Shown here: positions 1 through 8,093 of the stretch, piece after piece
How positions within the stretch are numbered: position 1 is the first letter of the stretch
How the letters are laid out: every line of letters starts with the position of its first letter
DNA from: Clostridiaceae bacterium
GTDB taxonomy: Bacteria > Bacillota > Clostridia > Peptostreptococcales > Natronincolaceae
Direction: 5' to 3'
Assembly: GCA_018432235.1 (NCBI GenBank)
Contig: JAHDLO010000017.1
Span: 62,001 to 126,000, forward strand
Length of the DNA stretch: 64,000 nt
Made by a program: the position numbers and the translations under genes
The notes under the pieces: generated by a model
The model's database searches: none
Told to the model about the DNA's origin: nothing
Seen by the model: the letters and a program-made list of their open reading frames with translations, nothing else

Positions 1-1
1 C

Positions 2-370
2 GAAGCGATGGGTGTTCCTGTGGATAGTCTTAAAGAGACTGTAGAGAGATACAACAACCTTGCTAAAAATGGTGAAGACACAGATTATGGAAAGCCCGCA
101 GCATTGTTATCACCAATTGAAGCAGGACCATTTTATGCCTTAAAGGTATCACAGGCAATGATTGGGTCCTTTGGCGGACCGAGGGTGACGCTTGAGGGAA
201 GAGTACTAAATACCAGTGGTGATGTCATTAAGGGCCTGTTTGCCGCCGGTGAAGTTGCCAATGGACAATTATATAACCAAGTTTATCCAGCCAGCGGTAC
301 ATCAATAGCAATGAGCTTTAGTCTAGGTCGCTTGGCAGGAAGAACAGCAGCCCTTGAAATAAAAAATTAG
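2..370 (+). CDS. FAD-dependent fumarate reductase/flavocytochrome c-like protein, C-terminal part (5' cut by window)
   Basis: Only the last 122 residues are visible, and the reading frame is open to the window edge. The end carries the glycine-rich FAD-contacting tail of the fumarate reductase/succinate dehydrogenase flavoprotein superfamily: GGPRVTLEGRVL, then GLFAAGEVANGQLYNQVYPASGTS, shown here only by its key residues G-L-[FY]-A-A-G-E and S-G-T-S, and a final alpha-helical FSLGRLAGRTAA. In this family the segment closes the FAD pocket of soluble or FMN-linked fumarate, urocanate or ketosteroid reductases. The substrate cannot be named from this fragment. A strong terminator follows immediately, so this is the last gene of its unit. 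Confidence 0.8.
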   Translation, partial: EAMGVPVDSLKETVERYNNLAKNGEDTDYGKPAALLSPIEAGPFYALKVSQAMIGSFGGPRVTLEGRVLNTSGDVIKGLFAAGEVANGQLYNQVYPASGTSIAMSFSLGRLAGRTAALEIKN

Positions 371-376
371 AAGCTA

Positions 377-400
377 AAGCCGGTATTTACCGGCTTTTTT
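377..400 (+). terminator. Rho-independent terminator after the flavoprotein gene
   Basis: There is a perfect 9-bp stem, AAGCCGGTA pairing with TACCGGCTT across a 2-nt loop, followed by a run of T. It begins 6 nt after the stop codon at 368-370. Confidence 0.85.
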
Positions 401-576
401 TAATGGTTAAAGCTTACGAAGATGTCGTATGTTGATTTAAAGTCAATATGCAACTGTATAAGTATAAAAAGTATAAAAAAACCCTATATTTTGTAATACT
501 AATATCATCTACGATAAAGAGGGTGATTTAAATAGATTTTTTTGAAACTACCTATGACTATTTCCTCACTACAGTA

Positions 577-1248
577 TTGGGCATAGTAAACCCAGTTAAA
601 AAATCAATCATTAAGACACAATGCAAGGTTCATAAATTTATAAATGTTCAAGCCCTTAAGATTCTTAGAAATGACAAATATGCAGATGAGTACAATCTAT
701 TTGGCAGCTATATTTTGGATATCAACGAAGGGGCTGTTTGGGCTGATCAGGATTTTAAAAGCACCAACCATTTTTACAATCCCTACAAGAAGAAGGGACT
801 TTATGGTAGAAGAAGTGCAATGGAGCTGGGCGTAGATTATTATCTTAGGGCCTTAAAGCTATGGCGTGAGGGGGAATTCAAAAAATCGATGTTTTATTTT
901 GGTGCAGCCCTCCACATCATCCAAGATATGACGATACCCCAGCATGCTAATATACGCCTTCTGGACAGCCACAAGCAGTATGAAACCTTCGTCAAGAGGA
1001 CCTATCAGTATGTCAACGATTTTCAAGTGGAATCCGGTGCCTATAAGCTAGACACAATTGAAGAATTCATTAAATTCAATGCCAGGGTTGCCATAAAGAT
1101 ATATAAAAGATTTAAAGGCATTAACAAGGACGAGGACCGGTTTTATAGGATAACACGGTGTGCTCTGCCCTTAGCAAAAAGGACGACAGCAGGGGCTATG
1201 CTGATGTTTTATAGGGATGTTTTTTCGGACAATCAAATAATCAGTTAA
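577..1248 (+). CDS. Zinc-dependent phospholipase C-like protein
   Basis: The 223-residue alpha-helical protein resembles clostridial zinc-dependent phospholipase C/S1-P1 nuclease-fold proteins. The clearest motif is LHIIQDMTIPQHA (about residues 112-124), where the spaced His and Asp residues match the HxxxD zinc-binding pattern. Other candidate metal ligands are H65 region residues and the late helix with IKFNARVAIKIYKRF. No signal peptide is visible, whereas secreted phospholipases C have one, so it may act inside the cell or be a non-catalytic relative. The TTG at 577 has no ribosome binding site. The frame is open upstream to a stop at 529-531, and an AAAGAGGGTG site at 516-525 sits in front of an ATA at 532 that would add 15 residues (IDFFETTYDYFLTTV). 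The real start may be there. No obvious terminator follows. Confidence 0.65.
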   Translation: MGIVNPVKKSIIKTQCKVHKFINVQALKILRNDKYADEYNLFGSYILDINEGAVWADQDFKSTNHFYNPYKKKGLYGRRSAMELGVDYYLRALKLWREGEFKKSMFYFGAALHIIQDMTIPQHANIRLLDSHKQYETFVKRTYQYVNDFQVESGAYKLDTIEEFIKFNARVAIKIYKRFKGINKDEDRFYRITRCALPLAKRTTAGAMLMFYRDVFSDNQIIS

Positions 1249-1378
1249 AGGGCTGCAAATAAGCCGTCTTTGGTATAGAATTTAATATTTCAAAACAGCT
1301 GCTTCACTCAGCGTACAGCTTTATGGCATAACTAGCCGCCGTAGAATAACGGTTTTTTCTCGTTCCTCTTGTGCGGCA

Positions 1379-2581
1379 TCATAAAATATCAATTATGTCT
1401 TGTAGAATATCAATCCAACTATTTAGAAGCTTTGTATCGTTAGCCAACTGCACCGCGTTTTTTTCGTAGCCTTGAAGCAGGTCCTTTTGATGTTCATAAA
1501 AACGCTGTAATTTTATGAACATTTCTTTGCTGTTCAAAATATTGTCCCATTGATGATTTTGACTTTGACTTTGCAAAGCTTCTAATTGTTTTTTAAAGCT
1601 ATCTGCCGGCAGCCCCATTTGTTTTTTGAAGTCGGTAAGTATAAAGTGCTTTTGAAACAGTTTTTTCTTTTGCCAACTCTGGTATTGGTCAAAAAAGATG
1701 TTTACAATGCTGGTAAATAGTGACGTTAATCTGTCATAGTCAACTTGTATTTGCGTATTATCCTGTTTTATCATATTGTCAATTATTAACCCGTCGTCGA
1801 TCAACACTTGATAGGATGATGTCATTTGACCGTTATACTTTTCTGCATTTACGACTGAAACGGCATATCCAACGCCCGCCAGTTCAACGTCCAAAATAAC
1901 CTCTTCAAGTGATTTGTAAAAATCATCTGTTGCAATTTCCAACGAGGAAGCCACGATTTCTACCGCGCTAATAGCAGTATCCGTTTTTACAAATCCGGGA
2001 GCTACTGAATACACCATAATGTTAGTTCCAGATAATTCTTCAAATAGCGTATTGCAAAGCTCAACCTGTGCGGACTTGAAAATCTCATAAGCTGCCATGT
2101 ACGGTGTGACGGCTGCCGACGGTACAAAGACAATAATCCCGCCTGTGTTTTTCATGGAGGGAAGAAATTTTTGTGTTAAAAGGACGGGGCCTCTCAAATT
2201 TACCCCATAGCTTTGATCCCAATCGGAGATAGATACTTTTTCAATCGCTCCCATCGGAACAACGGCGGCGTTATGTACAATGACATCCAGATGAGTATGC
2301 TTCTCCATTATATATTTATATAATTCGTCAATCTGTTTTCCATCAGAAATATCAATTTGAAAAAAATCTACGTTGTCATTGCCGTATTCCTTGTTTATTA
2401 GTCCTTGCGTATGTCGCCCTTTTTCGGTGTCTATTTCTGCAATAATGACATTAGCCCCCATATAGGAAAATGCGCGTGAAGCCTCATAGCCTATGCCACC
2501 GCCACCGCCTGTTAACAGGATGGTTTTATTAAGTAGAGCATTTCTACTATAATTGTTTTTTTCAAGAAACATATTATTCAC
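1379..2581 (-). CDS. SDR family NAD(P)-dependent oxidoreductase with C-terminal extension
   Basis: This is a Rossmann-fold short-chain dehydrogenase of 400 residues. Residues 24-31 form the TGGGGGIG cofactor loop, NAA at 104-106 matches the structural NNAG motif, Ser154 with Tyr165 and Lys169 (YEIFK) form the catalytic set, and an acidic residue after strand 2 (AEID) suggests NAD(H) rather than NADP(H). Classical SDRs are about 250 residues. Here a further helical, Gln/Lys-rich segment of about 130 residues (from about 270) follows and has no recognisable domain. The gene lies 18 nt downstream of a TetR regulator on the same strand and is presumably controlled by it. Substrate unknown. Confidence 0.85.
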   Translation of the reverse strand: MNNMFLEKNNYSRNALLNKTILLTGGGGGIGYEASRAFSYMGANVIIAEIDTEKGRHTQGLINKEYGNDNVDFFQIDISDGKQIDELYKYIMEKHTHLDVIVHNAAVVPMGAIEKVSISDWDQSYGVNLRGPVLLTQKFLPSMKNTGGIIVFVPSAAVTPYMAAYEIFKSAQVELCNTLFEELSGTNIMVYSVAPGFVKTDTAISAVEIVASSLEIATDDFYKSLEEVILDVELAGVGYAVSVVNAEKYNGQMTSSYQVLIDDGLIIDNMIKQDNTQIQVDYDRLTSLFTSIVNIFFDQYQSWQKKKLFQKHFILTDFKKQMGLPADSFKKQLEALQSQSQNHQWDNILNSKEMFIKLQRFYEHQKDLLQGYEKNAVQLANDTKLLNSWIDILQDIIDIL

Positions 2582-2599
2582 TCCTTAGAACATTTTTTT

Positions 2600-3187
2600 T
2601 TAGTTTTGGTCATTACCAGCCTTTAATAAATCTATAAGCCAGTGGGGTTCCGGGTAAGGTACATCGGGATTAAGCGCAATCATTTCCATATACGCTTGTA
2701 TAGAAAGCCAAAATGATAAGGCTAGAGCCATGGGATTTCCTTTGCGGATGATTCCTTGACACTGACCTTCTTCAATAAGTTCAATTGACTTTACGATGAC
2801 ATTGTTTTGCTCGAGCTTACCTTTTATGCTATTTGACAGATTGGGATTACGCTGCGCTTGGTTCATCAGCACAAATAATTCCGCGGTAAAATGGTCGGCC
2901 TTTGCCATATCAAAGATATGCTTTGCCGCTTTCAAAAAATAATCGAGAGGGTCGTCATATTGAGGAAAATATTGCCCTGTACGGCCAGACAGTCCAATGT
3001 TAATTAATTCCTCATGTAAAAGCTGGATTGACCCAAAATAATGATACAGTAGCCCAACACTCATTCCCGTTTTTTCCGCAATATCATTTATTTTTGTTGC
3101 TTCATACCCTTTGCGGATAAAAATACTCAATCCAGCCTTTAGAATATCTTGCCGGCGTTTTTCTTTTTGTTCTTTTCTTGCAGTCAT
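2600..3187 (-). CDS. TetR/AcrR family transcriptional regulator
   Basis: The 195-residue protein has the TetR N-terminal helix-turn-helix: a basic start, ILKAGLSIFIRKGYEATKI, then the recognition region KTGMSVGLLYHYFGSI at about residues 40-56. The C-terminal two-thirds is the variable ligand-binding and dimerisation domain. It is the first gene of a two-gene operon with the SDR oxidoreductase. A good sigma-A promoter and an imperfect palindrome lie between the start codon and the -35 box, which fits autoregulation and control of the oxidoreductase. The inducer is unknown. Confidence 0.9.
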   Translation of the reverse strand: MTARKEQKEKRRQDILKAGLSIFIRKGYEATKINDIAEKTGMSVGLLYHYFGSIQLLHEELINIGLSGRTGQYFPQYDDPLDYFLKAAKHIFDMAKADHFTAELFVLMNQAQRNPNLSNSIKGKLEQNNVIVKSIELIEEGQCQGIIRKGNPMALALSFWLSIQAYMEMIALNPDVPYPEPHWLIDLLKAGNDQN

Positions 3188-3199
3188 CTTGACACATCC

Positions 3200-3242
3200 A
3201 ATTCATTAAAAATATTTTCATTGAATATTGTTTTAATGATTA
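3200..3242. promoter_or_regulatory. Candidate TetR operator palindrome
   Basis: An imperfect inverted repeat is centred on TTCATTGAA (3217-3225). The outer arms ATTCATTAAAA and TTTTAATGAT pair with small gaps. It overlaps the transcription start region between the minus-strand -10 box and the TetR start codon, the usual place for a TetR operator. Its assignment to the adjacent regulator is inference. Confidence 0.4.
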
Positions 3243-3267
3243 TACCGCCTTTTTAAGCTTAGGTCAA
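3239..3267 (-). promoter_or_regulatory. Sigma-A promoter of the tetR-SDR operon
   Basis: Read on the minus strand, the -35 is TTGACC (3267-3262), the spacer is 17 nt and the -10 is a perfect TATAAT (3244-3239). It lies about 50 nt upstream of the TetR start codon. The rest of the 3268-3558 gap up to spoIIAA shows no gene. A sigma-H promoter is expected there for spoIIA but I could not place one convincingly. Confidence 0.75.
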
Positions 3268-3558
3268 GTGCCTTTTTAATTATACAAATTTTGCGTTTAC
3301 ACATACAAAAACACCTATAATATAACAAAACAAGTGCTTTTTCTATGAAGGGATTATTTAGCAATTAATAGAAATATAATAGGACAAAAGAATACTAGTG
3401 GCTCGTCGCAGAAGAAGCTTAGGTAAGGTCTGAGGGAAAATGTTATATAAAGAGCGGGGAGGGTAATATCGAGTAATATTACGACTGACGACAACAAGCT
3501 ATGTTTCAGGGTTAGCTAAGAGTTCAATAGCGATGAGGTACTAAGAGGAGGGGGCAAA

Positions 3559-3894
3559 TTGCAGTTAAACTTTCAGGTAGTGGAAAACAATTTAATACTT
3601 CAGCCTATTGGTGAGCTGGATCATCATGTAGCCGAAAAAATTCGTCTTGAAATGGATGATTTGATTGCCAAAAAGAGATCTAAAAATCTAGTGTTTGACC
3701 TTAAGGGCTTGCATTTTATGGATAGTTCAGGTATAGGGGTTATCATGGGAAGATATAAAAGCATCTCTAAAATGGGTGGCAAGGTGGCAGTCATCAACGT
3801 TTCTGAAAAAATAGATAAGATTTTTACCTTATCAGGATTATACAGAATTGTTGATAAATGCGAAAATCTTCAAGAAGCTCTCAATCGTATGTAA
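3559..3894 (+). CDS. spoIIAA: Anti-sigma F factor antagonist SpoIIAA
   Basis: This is a 111-residue STAS-domain protein. In the family, the unphosphorylated form binds SpoIIAB and releases sigma-F in the forespore, and SpoIIAB phosphorylates it on the first conserved Ser after Asp. Here the motif is [12 protein letters not shown], with D55-S56-S57-G58; Ser57 matches Ser58 of the Bacillus protein. The start is TTG at 3559 behind GAGGAGGGGG. It is followed by spoIIAB and sigF with the standard spacing of the spoIIA operon. Confidence 0.95.
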   Translation: MQLNFQVVENNLILQPIGELDHHVAEKIRLEMDDLIAKKRSKNLVFDLKGLHFMDSSGIGVIMGRYKSISKMGGKVAVINVSEKIDKIFTLSGLYRIVDKCENLQEALNRM

Positions 3895-3908
3895 AGGAGT
3901 GTTTACAG

Positions 3909-4346
3909 ATGGAATATAAAAATCATATGAAATTGGAATTTGACAGCAGGTCACAAAATGAGGCCTTTGCTAGGGTAGTAGTTGCTGCCTTTGCAGCTCA
4001 ATTGGACCCAACCCTTGAAGAAATTGCCGACATCAAAACCGCTGTTTCTGAGGCTGTCACAAACGCCATCATCCATGGCTATGAAAATCAGCCCGGAGTT
4101 GTCACTGTCATCTGCAGCATCAACGGCAAGGAGCTGGAAATTGTAGTTCAGGATAATGGAAGGGGTATAGAGGACATTCAACAGGCAATGGAGCCGCTGT
4201 ATACCTCTAAGCCGGAGCTGGAGCGTTCAGGTATGGGCTTTACTGTAATGGAAACCTTCATGGACAAAATTGATGTATATTCTGAGCTTGGAAAGGGAAC
4301 AAGTATAAGGATGGTTAAAAATTTCAAAAGCCTCAATGCGGAGTAA
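3909..4346 (+). CDS. spoIIAB: Anti-sigma F factor / serine kinase SpoIIAB
   Basis: The 145-residue GHKL-ATPase kinase holds sigma-F inactive and phosphorylates SpoIIAA. The N box is seen as [16 protein letters not shown], the G1 box as DNGRGIEDI, and the G2 box as [13 protein letters not shown]. The ATG at 3909 follows AAAGGAG and gives the usual family length. A longer in-frame reading from 3858 would overlap spoIIAA and is not needed. The sigF start codon follows 12 nt after its stop. Confidence 0.95.
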   Translation: MEYKNHMKLEFDSRSQNEAFARVVVAAFAAQLDPTLEEIADIKTAVSEAVTNAIIHGYENQPGVVTVICSINGKELEIVVQDNGRGIEDIQQAMEPLYTSKPELERSGMGFTVMETFMDKIDVYSELGKGTSIRMVKNFKSLNAE

Positions 4347-4358
4347 GGGGTCGATAGA

Positions 4359-5129
4359 ATGAATAATGCAGCTTATTTAGGGGAACAAGTTGAAATATTG
4401 GGACATGATGAGACAATGGCGTTGATATTAAAGGCTCAGGCAGGGGATGAAAGGGCACAGGAGCTTTTGGTCAGCCATAACTTAGGTCTAGTAAGAAGTG
4501 TCATAAAGCGCTTTGTAAATAGAGGCTATGAGAAAGAGGATCTTTTTCAATTGGGCTGTATCGGACTGATTAAAGCAATTAAAAAGTTCGATGCCAGCTA
4601 CGATGTTCGCTTTTCTACATATGCTGTACCCATGATCATGGGTGAAATTAAAAGATTTTTGAGGGACGATGGCATAATCAAGGTGTCTAGGTCTCTTAAG
4701 CAGACGGCTTCAAAAATAAAAATTTCCAAGGAAAGGCTTACGCGAGAGCTGGGGAGAGAGGTCACCCTTCAGGAAATAGCAGATGATCTAAACATCGGTA
4801 AGGAAGAAATTGTAATGGCACTGGATTCCAGCGTTCACCCAGAATACTTATATGATGTTATTCATCATGACGACGGTTCACCAATTCATCTGTTGGATAA
4901 GATCGGAGAAACCTCCAATCTTGAGGACAGTGAGCTGGTGGACAGGATTGTGCTAAAGGAGGTTATAGCACAGCTGGAGCCAAGGGAACGTCAGATCATT
5001 GTTTTGAGGTATTTCAAGGATAAAACCCAAACGGAAATAGCGGAAATATTGGGAATATCTCAGGTGCAGGTTTCAAGAATAGAAAAGAAAATTTTAAAGT
5101 ATATGAAGGATGTCATGAAGAAGGCTTGA
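4359..5129 (+). CDS. sigF: RNA polymerase sigma-F factor
   Basis: This is a 256-residue sigma-70-family sporulation factor for early forespore transcription. Region 2 is visible as FQLGCIGLIKAIKKFD followed by FSTYAVPMIMGEIKRFLRDDG, the hallmark of SigF/SigG proteins. Region 3 follows, then region 4 with the helix-turn-helix KTQTEIAEILGISQVQVSRIEKK near the C terminus. It is preceded by spoIIAA and spoIIAB, which confirms sigF rather than sigG. A hairpin directly after the stop separates it from the spoVA genes. Confidence 0.95.
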   Translation: MNNAAYLGEQVEILGHDETMALILKAQAGDERAQELLVSHNLGLVRSVIKRFVNRGYEKEDLFQLGCIGLIKAIKKFDASYDVRFSTYAVPMIMGEIKRFLRDDGIIKVSRSLKQTASKIKISKERLTRELGREVTLQEIADDLNIGKEEIVMALDSSVHPEYLYDVIHHDDGSPIHLLDKIGETSNLEDSELVDRIVLKEVIAQLEPRERQIIVLRYFKDKTQTEIAEILGISQVQVSRIEKKILKYMKDVMKKA

Positions 5130-5153
5130 TTTGAAAAATCAAGTCTTCTTTTT
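5125..5153 (+). terminator. Hairpin between sigF and the spoVA genes
   Basis: The 8-bp stem CTTGATTT/AAATCAAG overlaps the sigF stop codon and is followed by TCTTCTTTTT. It probably lowers read-through from the spoIIA unit into spoVA, which in Bacillus is switched on later by sigma-G. Confidence 0.55.
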
Positions 5154-5214
5154 ATTAGGTAAAAGAATGAAATGAGAATTAAAAACAAATAATAACCTAA
5201 AGGCGGTGATAGTA

Positions 5215-5367
5215 ATGAGGTATTTTAAGTTCAAGGGACTTCTGACCTTGGTGGTTGCCGTAGCTCTTCTGGCGTTGGGTTCCTGGTATTATTATACTCA
5301 AATGCAAAAGACCGATACGGAGCCTGAAAAGGCAGATTTGGTTATGGCATATTCATCTACGAGATAA
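5215..5367 (+). CDS. Small single-pass membrane protein in the spoVA operon
   Basis: A 50-residue open frame starts at an ATG 6 nt after an AAAGGCGGTGA ribosome binding site and ends 11 nt before spoVAA. The translation has a basic N terminus (MRYFKFKG), one hydrophobic segment at about residues 8-25 (LLTLVVAVALLALGSWYYY) and an acidic, hydrophilic tail. I do not recognise a family. Position, signal and spacing indicate a real co-transcribed gene, perhaps an accessory subunit of the SpoVA channel or a lipid-facing linker. Function unknown. Confidence 0.65.
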   Translation: MRYFKFKGLLTLVVAVALLALGSWYYYTQMQKTDTEPEKADLVMAYSSTR

Positions 5368-5378
5368 GGGGAAGCTAT

Positions 5379-6005
5379 ATGGACAATACAAACCAGGTGT
5401 TTATACAATCTAAGGGTAAAATAGTTTGGGAAAGGACAAAAGCGATTTACCTAGGGGATTTAATAAGTATTATCGCAGAGGAGGCATATAGAAGGGAAAT
5501 AGAAGCACTTCAGTTCAAATTTAAAGAGGAGAGGGTTAAGGATAGCCATCTCATATCGATGCTTTCCATCATAGCTATTATTAAAAATAAATATCCAGGT
5601 TTAACCATTACAGTTTTGGGTGAACCAGAGATATTGGTCAACTTTGGCGATGGCAATAGGAAGCCCGATAGGTTTAAGCCCATAAGACTTGCTATTGTTA
5701 CATTTTTACTGTTTATCGGTTCAATTACCGCTATAATGAATTTTCACGCGGATGTAGATATGAGGAGTGCGCATCAAACATTATATCATTTAATAACCGG
5801 TATAGAGGAGGAAAGGCCGCTGCTTTTACAAATACCCTATAGCATTGGAATTGGGGTTGGGATGTCGGTATTTTTCAATCATGTTTTTAAAAAGAGAATT
5901 AACAATGAGCCCAGTCCCCTTGAGGTTGAAATGTACCTATACCAGCAAAATTTGGATGCCTATATAAAGGATCACAGCAATGAAGATAAAACCGAGGGGA
6001 TATAA
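5379..6005 (+). CDS. spoVAA: Stage V sporulation protein AA
   Basis: The 208-residue SpoVAA belongs to the inner spore membrane complex that moves dipicolinic acid and calcium into the forespore and out again at germination. The soluble N-terminal domain (residues 1-105) begins with VFIQSKGKIVWER and contains a repeated beta-alpha fold. Two membrane segments follow at about 108-128 and 150-172. The start ATG follows AGGGGAAG. It abuts spoVAB with no gap. Confidence 0.9.
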   Translation: MDNTNQVFIQSKGKIVWERTKAIYLGDLISIIAEEAYRREIEALQFKFKEERVKDSHLISMLSIIAIIKNKYPGLTITVLGEPEILVNFGDGNRKPDRFKPIRLAIVTFLLFIGSITAIMNFHADVDMRSAHQTLYHLITGIEEERPLLLQIPYSIGIGVGMSVFFNHVFKKRINNEPSPLEVEMYLYQQNLDAYIKDHSNEDKTEGI

Positions 6006-6416
6006 ATGAAGATGATTTTGATTCCTTTTCTAGGTCTGGCAAACGGTATAATTGTAGGCAGCGGTATCGTCGCCTTAATTACTCTGCTGGACATTGTACC
6101 TCGACTGGCTCAGCTGACTAAAACCTATCGATATATTAGCTGGTATGAGACAGTAATAATTTGGGGGGCAAGCCTTGCTGCACTAGGATCTCTGACGGGA
6201 ATTGCCATCCCCTTAGGTGGCATTGCAGTGGCTGTCGTAGGCTTTTCTATGGGGATATTTGTTGGCATGCTGGCCTCTGCTTTGGCGGAGGTTATGAATG
6301 TTATGCCTATTATAGTAAGGAGATTTAGGCTGGAGGGATATGTGATATATATTCTCTACGCACTGGTTTTCGGCAAGATGATAGGATCCTTACTGCATTG
6401 GTTGGTAATAAACTAG
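6006..6416 (+). CDS. spoVAB: Stage V sporulation protein AB
   Basis: A 136-residue polytopic membrane protein with four hydrophobic segments, starting LIPFLGLANGIIVGSGIVALITLLDIVPR by its key G-L-x-x-G and D-I-V-P-R residues. It matches SpoVAB in length and in the conserved ISWYE and AEV-N segments. It starts directly after the spoVAA stop, so translation is probably coupled. In Bacillus SpoVAA and SpoVAB act with the SpoVAC/AD/AEb core in dipicolinate transport. Confidence 0.9.
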   Translation: MKMILIPFLGLANGIIVGSGIVALITLLDIVPRLAQLTKTYRYISWYETVIIWGASLAALGSLTGIAIPLGGIAVAVVGFSMGIFVGMLASALAEVMNVMPIIVRRFRLEGYVIYILYALVFGKMIGSLLHWLVIN

Positions 6417-6427
6417 GGGGTGATGCT

Positions 6428-6577
6428 TTGAAGCCATATAATCACAATAAATATTTAAGCGGGCTTCAGTTGCAAAGTATTGAGGATAAGGGAAGTAAAA
6501 GGATGAATCAGCAGCCAATGGATGAGATTAATCTTGAAGATATAAAAAGTAAAGCTAAAACCAATGAACTACGCTGA
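6428..6577 (+). CDS. Small hydrophilic protein in the spoVA operon
   Basis: A 49-residue frame starts at TTG 6428, 5 nt after AGGGGGTGA, and stops 14 nt before spoVAC. It has no membrane segment and is Asn, Gln and Lys rich, with an acidic stretch MDEINLEDIKSKAK near the end. The competing ATG at 6423 is followed at once by a stop. No family recognised. It fills an otherwise unexplained 175-nt gap with a good ribosome binding site, so a real gene is likely. Length and charge would fit a small spore-specific or regulatory peptide, which is inference. Confidence 0.5.
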   Translation: MKPYNHNKYLSGLQLQSIEDKGSKRMNQQPMDEINLEDIKSKAKTNELR

Positions 6578-6591
6578 AAGGGGAGTTCTTT

Positions 6592-7050
6592 ATGCAGAAA
6601 AAAAACCAAACGCAAAAAAAGAAGGACTATCAGAAGTATGTCGAGCAAAAGGCACCTAAGCCTAAATATGTGCGAAACTGCATATGGGCATTTTTGGTGG
6701 GGGGAGCCATTTGCACGATAGGGCAGTTCGTACATAATAATGTAGAGGATTTGTTAGGTCTCACCCACTTGGCAGCTACCAATGTCACAACATTGGTTAT
6801 GATAGGACTGGGGGCATTTTTTACCGGTATCGGTGTATACGACAAACTGGGCAAGCTTGCAGGTGCGGGCTCAATAGTCCCCATTACAGGCTTTGCCAAT
6901 TCGATAGTGTCCCCAGCAATGGAATTCAAGCGGGAGGGCTTTGTCTTTGGCGTTGCTGCTAGAATGTTCAATTTGGCAGGTCCTGTTTTGGTTTATGGTA
7001 TAACGTCTTCTGTTATAGTCGGTCTGATATATTACTTAATATACAATTGA
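6592..7050 (+). CDS. spoVAC: Stage V sporulation protein AC
   Basis: The 152-residue SpoVAC is a channel component of the dipicolinate transporter, reported to be mechanosensitive in Bacillus. After a basic N terminus (residues 1-28) come four membrane segments. Visible family features are KYVRNCIWAFLVGGAICTIGQ, the G-V-Y-D-x-L-x-x-x-A-G-A-G segment, and P-I-T-G-F-A-N-S-I. It is followed by spoVAD with a 16-nt gap and its own AGGAGG site. Confidence 0.95.
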   Translation: MQKKNQTQKKKDYQKYVEQKAPKPKYVRNCIWAFLVGGAICTIGQFVHNNVEDLLGLTHLAATNVTTLVMIGLGAFFTGIGVYDKLGKLAGAGSIVPITGFANSIVSPAMEFKREGFVFGVAARMFNLAGPVLVYGITSSVIVGLIYYLIYN

Positions 7051-7066
7051 TTGAGGAGGAAATGAT

Positions 7067-8077
7067 ATGGCTGTAAAAAGATTAGGCGCACAAACAATAA
7101 AGTTTTTAAATCCTCCTGCAATAATCAGCACAGGCTCCATCGTGGGGCCTAAGGAGGGGCAGGGACCGCTGGCGGATTATTTCGATGCCATTATACAGGA
7201 TGATCTTTATGGGCAAGATAGCTGGGAAATGGCTGAAAGCAAGCTTATTAGAGAAGCTGTAACAAAGGCTGTTGATAAGGCAGAGCTAAAGATTGCCGAC
7301 ATAGAATTTATGTTTGGAGGAGATCTTTTAAATCAGCTGATGTCCTCCTCCTTTGCCGCAAGAGATCTTCAGGTTCCTTTTCTGGGGCTGTATGGTGCCT
7401 GCTCTACAATGACAGAGAGCTTAAGTATGGCAGCGATGATGATTGATGGGGGATTTGCCGATCGAGTGGTTGCTGCCACCTCAAGTCATTTTTCATCTGC
7501 TGAAAGACAGTTTAGATTTCCCCTGGAGCTGGGGAATCAAAGAGCACTCACGGCATCATGGACGGTGACAGGCTCTGGAGCAGCTATACTGTCACATAGC
7601 AAAGGGGGTCCCTTTGTAACCCATGCCACCATAGGAAAGATCATCGATTACGGCATTATAGATGCCAATAACATGGGGGCAGCCATGGCCCCGGCGGCGG
7701 CCGACACAATATGCACTCACTTTGATGACACGGGCCTTCAGCCATCGGACTATGACCTAATCATAACCGGTGATCTTGGGGTATATGGCAAAGAAATCGC
7801 CGTCGACCTGTTAAATAAGAAGGGATATGATGCAGCTGCAAATTTTTCTGACTGCGGTATAGAAATCTTTGATCAGAAGAAGCAGGATACCCATGCAGGC
7901 GGCAGTGGCTGTGGCTGCTCTGCAGTGGTCTTCTGTGGGTACCTTTATCAAGAAATGCAGCTGAAAAATATCAGGCGGCTTTTGTTGGTTTCAACCGGAG
8001 CGTTATTTTCTCCGACAAGCTCACAGCAGGGGGAGTCTATCCCCAGCATCGCACATGCTGTAACCATCGAAATTTAG
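7067..8077 (+). CDS. spoVAD: Stage V sporulation protein AD
   Basis: The 336-residue soluble subunit of the SpoVA complex has a thiolase/ketoacyl synthase fold and binds dipicolinate in Bacillus. The N terminus GAQTIKFLNPPAIISTGSIVGPKEGQGPL is represented by its G-P-K-E-G-x-G-P-L motif. The nucleophile-position segment reads GLYGACSTMTESL, with Cys at about residue 124, and the late SGCGCSAVVFCG loop follows. The length is typical. The gene sits between spoVAC and spoVAEb, the universal core trio of SpoVA loci. Confidence 0.95.
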   Translation: MAVKRLGAQTIKFLNPPAIISTGSIVGPKEGQGPLADYFDAIIQDDLYGQDSWEMAESKLIREAVTKAVDKAELKIADIEFMFGGDLLNQLMSSSFAARDLQVPFLGLYGACSTMTESLSMAAMMIDGGFADRVVAATSSHFSSAERQFRFPLELGNQRALTASWTVTGSGAAILSHSKGGPFVTHATIGKIIDYGIIDANNMGAAMAPAAADTICTHFDDTGLQPSDYDLIITGDLGVYGKEIAVDLLNKKGYDAAANFSDCGIEIFDQKKQDTHAGGSGCGCSAVVFCGYLYQEMQLKNIRRLLLVSTGALFSPTSSQQGESIPSIAHAVTIEI

Positions 8078-8093
8078 TGTAGGAGGCAGAAAC

